This document shows, one piece after another, positions 25,901 to 33,700 of a stretch of DNA of 64,000 bases. Positions within the stretch are counted from its first letter, which is position 1. Each line of letters starts with the position of its first letter. The notes beneath the pieces were generated by a model that worked only from the letters and a program-made list of their open reading frames with translations, was not told the DNA's origin and made no database searches. A program made the position numbers and the translations under genes. The stretch covers positions 4,836,001-4,900,000 of the forward strand of contig NZ_FMHY01000002.1 in assembly GCF_900090225.1 (NCBI RefSeq), written 5' to 3'. The stretch is from Micromonospora eburnea (lineage in GTDB: Bacteria; Actinomycetota; Actinomycetes; Mycobacteriales; Micromonosporaceae).

Positions 25901-28095
25901 TGCACGACCAGGAGGAGTGCGTGCCGTGCCGCGCCGTCGGAGTAGAGGGTCATCCGCCACAGCGGACCGGCGGTCAGGTCGATCGGCTGGCGTACCGCCT
26001 CCGCCATGCGGCGTCGCAGCGCGTCCTCGCCGTCCGTTCCGGGAGACGGGAGAGCCGCCCGTTCGATCCTGACGTCGAGCCGGGCGGAGATGCGCTGCAC
26101 CGGCTCGCCGTCCACGACGGTGATGGTGGTACGCAGCGCGTCGTGCCGGGCCACCACGGCGGCCAGTGCCCGCTCCAGCGCGGGGACGTCCAGCGCGCCC
26201 GCGATCTCGAAGGCCATCGGCACGTGGTAGGCGGTGGTGCCCGGGTAAAGCTGATGGAAGATCCACAAACCGTGCTGGAACGGCGACAGCGGCGCCGAGT
26301 CCCGGCCCGGGCGGTGCCGAACCCCTTCCCCGTCCCGTACCGGGAGGCTGTCCAGCAGCGCGCCGAGGCTGCGAAGCGTGGTGTGGGCGAAGAACTTCGC
26401 CAACGACACCCGCTTGCCCAGGTCGTGGCGCAGCCGTGAGGTGAACCGCATGGCGGTGAGCGAATGGCCGCCGGCCGCGAAGAAGTCCTCATCGGAGTGC
26501 GTGGGCCCCCGGCCCAGCAGGTCCTGCCAGAGTGTCGCCAGGTACTTCTCGGTGGGCGTGAGCTCGCCGGCCTGGGTACCCGTTTCTGGTGCGCGGTCGC
26601 TCGGCTCGGGCAGGGCGGAATAGTCGACCTTGCCGTTGCGACTCAGTGGCAGCTCGTCGAGCAGCTCGACGAACGCGGGCCGCAGGTATGGCGGCAGCCG
26701 GGCGTCTACGTATGCCCGGATGTCCTCGACGCGGACGCCGTCGCTCACCACGTAGGCCACCAGTTCCGATTCGCCGTCGGCGGCCCGTCGGGCCACACAG
26801 CACACGTCGCGCACCCCGGAGAGGGTCGCCAGGACGTGTTCGACCTCGCCCGGTTCCACCCTGTGGCCGCGGATCTTGACCTGGTTGTCGACCCGACCGA
26901 CGAACATCAGCGAACCGTCCGGTCGCCGGCGCACCAGGTCGCCCGTGCGGTACATCCGGTCCGCGCCGGGCGGCGGGTCGAACGGGTCCGGCAGGAAGCG
27001 TTCCGCGGTCAGCGCCGGATCGGTGTAACCGCGGGCCACGCCGGGTCCACCCACGTACAGCTCGCCCACCTCGCCGGCCGACACCGGCCGCTGCGCGGCA
27101 TCGAGCACGTGGATCCGCGCCCCGGTGACCGGCAGCCCGATGGGCACCGGCCCGTCGGTGTCCGACACTAGGATCCTGCGGTGCAGGGTGGTGAAGGTGG
27201 TCGTCTCGGTCGGCCCGTAGCAGTTGCTGATGCGGGTGTCGGGCAGCAGGTCGACCGCCTGCCGAGCGTGCACTGGGGAGATCTTGTCCCCGCCGGTGAA
27301 GAGCAGGCGTATGCCGCGCAGCCCGGGCGCCCCGGCCTCCATCACCACGTTGAACAAGCCCTTGGTCAGGTGCAACACGGTCACCGCGTGCCGCTGGACC
27401 ATCGTGCCGATCTGGTCGGGTCCGAGCAGGCCGGCCGGTGGCACCACCAGTCGGTGGCCGTTGCAGAGGCAGGTCCAGATCTCGAAGGTCGAGGCGTCGA
27501 AGGCCAGCGGGGCGACCAGGCAGAAGGTCAGCTCCTCGGCATGGTCGACGTGGTCACCGCTGACGAAGTGCACGACATTACCGTGCTCGGCCTGCACGCC
27601 CTTGGGGCGGCCCGTGGAGCCCGAGGTGTAGGAGATGTAGGCCAGGTCCCGCGCCCCACCGGGGACGCGTGGCGGCGTACGGGGAAAGCCCGAGAGTTCG
27701 TCGCCGACCCGGTCCAGGTCGATCACCCGCACTCCAGGCAGGTCGTCCGTCACCACGTAGTGCCCACCTGCCGTCAACAGCAACCGGACCCCGGCGTCGG
27801 CCAGCACCATCCGTTGCCGGGCCGGCGCGTCGTCGTGGTCGACGGGTACGTATGCGGCACCGGTCTGGAGGATCGCGACCAGGGCGACGATCATCCCGGG
27901 GCTCCGCGGCAGCAGCAGGCCCACCAGGCCGCCCGGTCCCGCCCCCGCCGCGGACAGCAGGTGTGCGAGCGCGGCGGCCTCGGCCACCAGCTCGGCGTAC
28001 GTCAACCGGCCGGAGTCCCACTCGACCGCGATTCGGTCGGGGTGCCGGGCCGCCTGCTGGGCCACCAGTTCGTGCACTCGGGGGGTGTCGTTCAA
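22954..28095 (-). CDS. NRPS, A-PCP-C-A-PCP
   Basis: In this 1713-residue protein the first A domain (about 10-480) is canonical: YTSGSTGRPKGVQAEH, FDASTFEIW, YGPTETTTF, YRTGDLV, GRVDNQVKIRGHRVEPGEVE and LSRNGKVDYSAL. Its hand-derived pocket code, about D-A-F-H-F-G-C-T-F, is nearest the Val type DAFWIGGTF. PCP1 has GGHSLTAMRF. The C domain (about 600-1020) has HHLVTDG. The second A domain is atypical (GLSHDPLLRETLLPLWLGA, TSGSTGRPLYV without the A3 Lys, FYGTTETPQG) but keeps NGKVDR. PCP2 has ELGGTSAALLRL, then a basic, Gly-rich tail of about 70 residues that may be a docking region. A leading A domain suggests an initiation or loading position. The start is TTG at 28095, eight bases after the stop of the LanB relic; GTG at 28077 is an alternative. 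Confidence 0.93.
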   Translation of the reverse strand: MNDTPRVHELVAQQAARHPDRIAVEWDSGRLTYAELVAEAAALAHLLSAAGAGPGGLVGLLLPRSPGMIVALVAILQTGAAYVPVDHDDAPARQRMVLADAGVRLLLTAGGHYVVTDDLPGVRVIDLDRVGDELSGFPRTPPRVPGGARDLAYISYTSGSTGRPKGVQAEHGNVVHFVSGDHVDHAEELTFCLVAPLAFDASTFEIWTCLCNGHRLVVPPAGLLGPDQIGTMVQRHAVTVLHLTKGLFNVVMEAGAPGLRGIRLLFTGGDKISPVHARQAVDLLPDTRISNCYGPTETTTFTTLHRRILVSDTDGPVPIGLPVTGARIHVLDAAQRPVSAGEVGELYVGGPGVARGYTDPALTAERFLPDPFDPPPGADRMYRTGDLVRRRPDGSLMFVGRVDNQVKIRGHRVEPGEVEHVLATLSGVRDVCCVARRAADGESELVAYVVSDGVRVEDIRAYVDARLPPYLRPAFVELLDELPLSRNGKVDYSALPEPSDRAPETGTQAGELTPTEKYLATLWQDLLGRGPTHSDEDFFAAGGHSLTAMRFTSRLRHDLGKRVSLAKFFAHTTLRSLGALLDSLPVRDGEGVRHRPGRDSAPLSPFQHGLWIFHQLYPGTTAYHVPMAFEIAGALDVPALERALAAVVARHDALRTTITVVDGEPVQRISARLDVRIERAALPSPGTDGEDALRRRMAEAVRQPIDLTAGPLWRMTLYSDGAARHALLLVVHHLVTDGWSMELLKRDLSAAYQADVAGVAPSWPQLSLQFADVAEWEAAAEGRARAEREKSFWLGQLAGVRMPLQLPTRVDRPDHATFTADEVAIRLRPETTAALRSLARAQGVSLFSVLFSGFALMLSRVGGQRRFTVGSPLAVRDDSSTKDVVGFFNNTMVLPCAVDPDESFVALAKRTHRMVVEALAHRHVPFESLVAELVPDREPGKNPLFDVWFNMLSYQSHPLTLGAARVRQLPPPLAGALFDLTAYVDDGPDGIDVRFVFNPDVLLADRVAVMLAQTVTVFDQIGRDPSRTVDDVPLGVDPPGPAAVAEAPRAGLLDRAAGQPGHRTAVEQDGRVVSYDELLGAARRSAAHLTRYGVAAGDIVALATGRTPELLVGMVAARSVGAAFTTLDPGHPEHWVDATITALRPRAVLDGGTDTSSAWIDRPRRHGGVPVGGSVVDPSPTGFDGPVRQVGLEAAYVLQTSGSTGRPLYVVGAEAPLVVFFEWYSAAFGLGPSDRFSVLAGLSHDPLLRETLLPLWLGATACLPPATLPGPAAQLRWLVRQRVTVVHLTPGMLRLLAAAADGHTAPDVRLVALGGAAVTAADHRAARALFPRARRISFYGTTETPQGVSLTDLDVEFAAGAPGHPPLGGGSPSAELGVLRAGTLRRAATNEVGEVYVRSPYLALGYAGDEELTAARFVDDPWNAGSGSRLYRTGDWGRLRPDGSVEFLGRLDDQLAVDGHRVEPAEIEAALTGHLEVLDCCVTSVRGRPTAAVRLRDPAVPVGQLHRHLAERVPPALLVTDIVVVDRLPLTPNGKVDRPALTRQLGERSTAAEPPPAGQLLTALTDAWRATLGKTELDPDRTFFELGGTSAALLRLHRRLTDQVAPELTLVELFRYPTLRTLAAALAVRPAPRSAPLPLGQAGPAREAQLSEVDRIRLARQAARATRRATAEQGQPIVVGDDVGARLHGPSDTGAGGRARGAAEDAGGGGRGS

Positions 28096-28101
28096 GTTAG
28101 G

Positions 28102-28215
28102 TCACCGTCCTCGGATCTGTCGCCGGGCAGTGCTTGCTGGGGGCGGATCGACGGCGAGCACGCGGAGTTCGGACGTGTACGCCTGGCCGTCGGCGTCGGC
28201 AAGCCGCTCCGCGAA
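28102..28215 (-). pseudogene. 3' remnant of a second LanB-type gene
   Basis: On the minus strand the codons at 28179-28144 read YTSELRVLAVDP, followed by PPAST and a stop (28104-28102). The intact LanB-type protein at 36109-38472 ends YTSELRLVAVDPSGAST plus a few residues. The shared run, the proximity to the C-terminal stop and the location immediately before an NRPS gene show this is the end of a paralogous gene. Upstream sequence no longer matches, so at most about 35-40 codons survive. Confidence 0.65.
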
Positions 28216-28556
28216 GGTCCGTCGGTGACAGGTGCTGCCGTCACAGAGAGCCGCCGGATGGGCAACCGCAGCAGCGTCTGCTGGCCCCCTGTTCGCTGGT
28301 CTGACAGGAAGCGCTCGTACCGGCCGCGCATGCGGCTCGATTGCCGCACTCCGGCACTCAGCCGGACTCCTTCGGCGCGGACCTGCTGGATGCGCAGGGC
28401 CGCAACATGCGACAAGAACACCCTCAGCCCGTGATCACCGCACGGCGACCCCGGCCGTGTCTCGTCGTGATGTGGATGCCGGCAGTCCGGCGCCTGACCG
28501 ACGGCCGAGCCACGAGGATCGCCGTGGGGAGGCAGGGCGTGCGCGACGGGTTCGGG

Positions 28557-28604
28557 GTCTTTGTAGGACTCGACCTCGGTAAGGAAGGGCATCACGCGGT
28601 CGCG
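28557..28604 (+). mobile_element. IS110-family transposase N-terminal scrap
   Basis: The 16 residues VFVGLDLGKEGHHAVA match the conserved start of IS110-family (DEDD) transposases, where the Asp of GLD belongs to the catalytic set. Homology ends abruptly after this motif. It is a very short relic, inferred from pattern recognition only. Confidence 0.5.
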
Positions 28605-29406
28605 CCCCCAGCGGCGGTGCCGGCCCCGAGGACCAGGAGCCCCAGGGAGCCCGCCCGGACCGTGCTTCGCCGGGACAGCGACCGCTCGGGTATTTCTCCG
28701 GCATACGTCGTCGAGGAGTTGTTTGATTCCGGGTGTGCGCACGTGTTCCCGCAACGATGGCGGCAGGTCATCGGATCGCGTCCGACGCGCCGAAAGGAAA
28801 ACTCACCACAGGAAGAGGAAAATGCTCCCTGGCCATGTTCTCTCCCGTCAGGGATTCGTTGAGACCATGCGAATACCGTCGGGCGGCGCAGGTCAACCGA
28901 TTCGGTTGCCGCCGGCGACGACTGATCTGAAAAGAACAGCCATTTATAGGGGCGGCGCGGTTTCCGTCGCGGTGAGGACGGCGGCCAGCGGCTGCGGACC
29001 GGCAGAGGTTACAGCGCCAGGCGCCTGAGAATGGGCCTACGAGGTGCCCAGCGCCCGTTCCTGAGGCGCGATCGGTACCAGGTGACAGGACGATGGCACG
29101 ATGTCCTCGTCCGATTCTTCGACTGACATGTCGCCCCCGTTTCCGCGACCCCGCAAGCAGTCGGTGCCGACCAAGTCCACTACGGACATCGGCAGTCATC
29201 ATGCCCGAGGTTGGGCGACATGGCAATACCCGGCCAATGCACGCCCTTTCCCACCGACTGATGGCCCCCGGAATACGGCCTCGGTGGTAGCATTCCGCTG
29301 GGCCGGTAAGGCCAACCACCCGGTCCTCATTCGGGCAAATCGATGGATCGTCCGCCGACGACACCGCGTGCAGGAGTAGGAACTCCTGCAACGACACCCG
29401 CCGAAG

Positions 29407-29605
29407 GCCCTGGACTTCCCGCATGCCAGTCAGGCCCTGCAGGTCACCGCCGCGGCAACCCGACCAGCGGCCGCTGGTCCACCCTCACCGCCCACGGGAC
29501 CACCAGCCTCACTGCCGCCCAGGCCAGCCCAGCAAACCTGGCCGACTGGCTACGCGGGCACCGGGCCATCGCGGCCCTGCACCACATCCGCGACACCACC
29601 CAGCA
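29407..29605 (+). mobile_element. ISAs1-family transposase fragment (degraded)
   Basis: Two adjoining frames give ALDFPHASQALQVT, then after a frameshift TTSLTAAQASPANLADWLRG and HRAIAALHHIRDTT, the characteristic C-terminal part of ISAs1-family DDE transposases (usually RGHWAIE-LHWVRDVTF). The conserved Trp-Ala-Ile-Glu stretch is altered and the frame is broken, so it is inactive. Confidence 0.65.
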
Positions 29606-30761
29606 CCGCCACCAGCCTGCTCCGCCTCGGCGGATATGTCCCAACCTTGGAACGCCTGCACGGACTGGTGCCGCAGCCTGCGGAAATAATTCGGGGCGGC
29701 GGCGCGATTATGCGCCGGCACCACAACAGAGATATCGGTCGCGTCAGTCCACGCACCGGTCGACGGCCCAAAGGGGCCACGCCTGGCGTGTCCACGCCGG
29801 CGAAGAAACGGCGGAGCCGGAGCCCGTCGAAAGCGATCGCGACGACCACAGGAGGCCGGGTCGCCGACACGGATGAGCTGCCATTCGATGTATGCCACGA
29901 GTCTCGCCATTCTGACGGGAACGGAATCGATCAGCGGCCGGGAACGGGACCACACCGACCACTGTTGATCGGAAACGGCCGAGCGGCGCGGGAATCGGTA
30001 CTCGATCGCTCCCACAGCAGCCGAACTTCGGTCAGAACGCGCCACTCGGACATTAAGGATAGCAACTGGCCGCGTTTCCCTGCGCCCGTGGACGACGGGC
30101 TTCGTTCGTCGTGCGGCCACGAAAGAGGTGTCCGCGACCCGGACGCCGATGGCTGCGGCGACATCGGACGAAACCGCCAGGGACACCGCCGGCCGATACA
30201 TAAGGAGCCGGACGGCCTAGCGCATTGATCGTCCGACAGCTATGGTCCCAGTGTGCGGTACAGGGCACACTGCCCGGCCCGGGGTTGACCTCGGACTATG
30301 TCCGAACCCACCTCCCCGCGCCGCGCTGATCCGCTGCCTTGTGCACAACGGGGATGAGGTTGGCGGCGATGGACAATCGCACTGAGATCGTTCGTGGCAA
30401 CGAAATCGGCGAACCCTGCCGACGAGGGGCGGTCGATAGGTCGCCTCCCGCGAGGCCCACGCGCTCGTGGGGTTGACCCGGCACGCCACCGACGCCACCG
30501 GGCGGGTTAGGGCGCTCCGGCGCGGGCGGCTCGTTCGTCGTCACCGCCCGGCGTGCCAGAAGCCGGGCCTGACCACCGTTCCGGGTGCCCGAGCACGCCC
30601 CGGCCACAGCAGCGCCGGTCCGTCCGACGGGCGGGCCCAGTCGGCTGCCCTGCCCGGGTCATGCCCGGAGCTGCCCTTCCTGCTCCGACGGCCGACGGCA
30701 CTTCCCTGCACGACGCGGGAATCCCCACCGGCTGCCGCGAGACCACGAAGAGATGGTGAGG

Positions 30762-33700
30762 ATGGACACGAACATCGACTCCGTCGCGATCATCGGGCTG
30801 GCGGCGCGGGTGCCGGGTGCCGCCGACGCGGAGCAGTTCTGGCAGAACCTGAACGAGGGCCGCAACTGTGTCCGGATCGTCGACGAGGCCGAACTGGTCG
30901 CGGCCGGCGTCCCCCGCGAGACGCTCGCGGACCCCCGGTACGTCAGGGCGGTGGCCCAGGCCCCCGACATCGATCTGTTCGACGCCGAGTTCTTCGGCAT
31001 GACTCCGCGTGAGGCGCAGGTCTGCGATCCACAGATCCGCCTGTTCCTGGAGGCGGCACACGCCGCGGTCGAGGACGCCGGATATCGCCCGAGCCAGCTC
31101 AGCGACGTGGGCGTCTTCGGGGCTGCGGGTAGCAACCGGTACCTCGATCTGTACCTACGGCCCGACGCCCGCTCCCACCGCAGCCTGACCGGCATCTCGC
31201 TGGGCACCTGGAACAATGCCGACTCGCTGGCGACGCTGGTGTCGTACAAGCTCAACTTTCGCGGGCCGAGCATGACCGTGCAGACCGCCTGTTCCAGTTC
31301 GCTCACCGCAGTGCACCAGGCCGTCAACTCGATCCGCATGGGCGAGTGCGACATGGCGCTGGCCGGTGGCGCGGAGGTGGAGCTGCCGCTCAGCCAGGGC
31401 TACTGGTGGACCCCCGACGGGCCGTTGAGCCGGGACGGGCTGTGCCGGCCGTTCGCCGCGGCGGCCACCGGTACGGTGTTCGGGAGCGGTGTGGGCGTCG
31501 TCTTCCTCAAACGGCTCTCGCAGGCCCTCGCTGACGGCGACCAGATCCGGGCGATCATCCGGGGTACCGCCGTGAACAACGACGGCGCTGGCAAGATGAG
31601 CTTCACCGCTCCCGGGGTCGACGGGCAGTCAGACGTGGTCGTCGAAGCACTCACGGTGGCCGGCGTCGAGCCGCGCGACCTTTCCCTGGTCGAGGCGCAC
31701 GGCACCGGCACGGCGCTCGGCGACCCGATCGAGGTGTCGGCGCTGAAACAGGCCTTCGCCCGGCTCGGCGCCGCCCGTAGCGACGCGCCATGGTGCCGAC
31801 TCGGCTCCGTGAAGGCCAACATCGGCCACCTTGGGCACGCGGCCGGCGTCGCCTCGCTCATCAAGACGGTGCTCTGCCTGGAGCACGAGCGGGTGCCGGG
31901 TCTGATCAACGTAGACCGGCCCAACCCGGAACTCGGTCTTGAGGGCTCCCCGCTGCTGATCGATCAGAACCCCGCGGAGTGGCCTCGCACGATGGGGCGC
32001 CCCCGACTGGCCGGGGTCAGCTCACTCGGCGTGGGCGGCACCAACGTGCACGTACTGGTCGAGGAGGGCCAGGTCCCGCAACCGCCGCGTATCGACGGCG
32101 ACCCGAAGATCATTGTCTGGTCGGCGAGGTCCGCCGAGGCGGCGGACGCGTACCGGGGCCGGCTGGCTGAGTTCTTTGCGCGGCCCGGCGAGCCGGACCT
32201 CGCTGCCACGGCGAGCACGCTCCAACACGGCCGCACCGCCTATCCGTACCGGAGCGCAGTGGTCGCTTCCAGCTCGGCCGAGGCCGCCGCCTGCCTCACC
32301 GCCGTGGACGCCTCGGCGGTGCGCCGCGCGGCCGACCGCTCCGCGGACGTGGCGTTCCTCCTGCCTGGCCAAGGCGCCCAGCATTCGGGGATGGCTGCCG
32401 ACCTCTACCCGCACGAGCCGGCCTTCGCCACTGCCCTCGACGAACTCTTCGACCTGTTCGCCGCGGAAGGCCTACCGGTGGCGGACGCCTGGCGTTCCGG
32501 CACGGATCGCGACCTCGCCGACACTCTCGTCGCGCAGCCGGTGCTGTTCGCGGTGGAGATCGCGCTGTACCGGATGTGGCAGTCCTACGGCGTCCGACCC
32601 GCGTACCTGCTGGGCCACAGTGTCGGGGAGCTGGCCGCGGCGGCCATGGCGGGGGTGTTCGATCTCCCCGACGCCGTCCGCGTCGTCGCCGCCCGCGCTC
32701 ACGCGATGGCTCGTACGCCGGCAGGCGCGATGCTCGCCGTCGCCGCTCCGGCCGACGAGATCATCCCGCTGCTGCCCGACGAGTTGACCCTCGCGGTGGA
32801 CAACGGCCCCCGGCAGTGCGTGGTCGCCGGAAAGCCGGAGCACGTCGATGCCTTCGCGCGCCACCAGCGGGCGCTCGGACAGCGGGTGCGACCGCTGCCC
32901 GGGCCCTACGCGTTCCACACCGCCGTCATGGAGCCGGCCGCAGCCGAGTTCGAGAAGACTCTCCGCACGGTCACCGCACGGCCACCGTCGCTGCCGCTGA
33001 TCAGTGCCCGCACTGGTCGCCCGATGACCCCGGAAGAGGCCGTTGATCCGCGCTTCTGGGCGGCCCAGCTGGTGCAGCCGGTCCGCTTCGGGCCGGCGCT
33101 GGCGCACCTGCTGAGTCTGTCGCCGCGGGTACTGCTCGAGGTGGGCCCCGGCCGTACCCTGGCCTCGCTCGCCCGGTCCCGTTCGGACGGCGATCCCGAC
33201 GGGTACCTGGTGCTCGGCACGCTGCCCCCGCGACGGGCGGAACCACCGGCGGACCGACGCGCGGTCCGGCACGCCGTGTCTGCCCTGTGGAGCGAAGGGC
33301 TCGACGTGAACTGGTCGGCCGTGTCTGGTGCTGGCATCCGCCGGGCCGCCGTGCCCGGTTATCCGTACCAGCGTGTCCGCCATTGGTGCGACGCGCCGAC
33401 GGCCGGCCGGGACACCCCGAAGGCGCAGTCCTCGCCGGTCGGTCCCGGCTTTTCCGCGCCCGCCGTCGCCTCGACGAGCGTGGACGGCACGGTGTCGCCA
33501 TTCACCACGATCGAGTGGGCCCGCGAGCCGGAGCTGCCGCCCGCGCCGACGACCGGCAGCCCCGGCCCGGTCGATGCCTTGGCGCTGCTGCCCGCCGACG
33601 ACAGCCGCGCCCGTGACCTGGTGGTCGCGCTCAACCGGGCCGGGCTGCGGGTCACCGGCGTACCCCAGGGCCCGGACGACGGCGGCTTCCACCTCACGCC

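Larger units (their letters stand above)
28216..30761. other. Gene-poor divergent region with transposon scraps
   Basis: About 2.5 kb between the divergent NRPS (28095) and PKS (30762) holds no intact gene I can support. Recognisable pieces are an IS110 N-terminus (28557-28604), an ISAs1 fragment (29407-29605), and a short minus-strand run around 28690-28600 reading SLSRRSTVRAGSLGLLVLGA, which looks like a Tat-type signal peptide that stops at once. Composition is less G/C-extreme around 28770-28960 and 29860-30080. Promoters for both divergent arms should lie at its two ends. Confidence 0.55.

Noticed and set aside
28092..28754. Minus-strand 220-codon frame upstream of the NRPS
   Set aside because: Out of frame with the LanB tail relic and without recognisable features; treated as non-coding.
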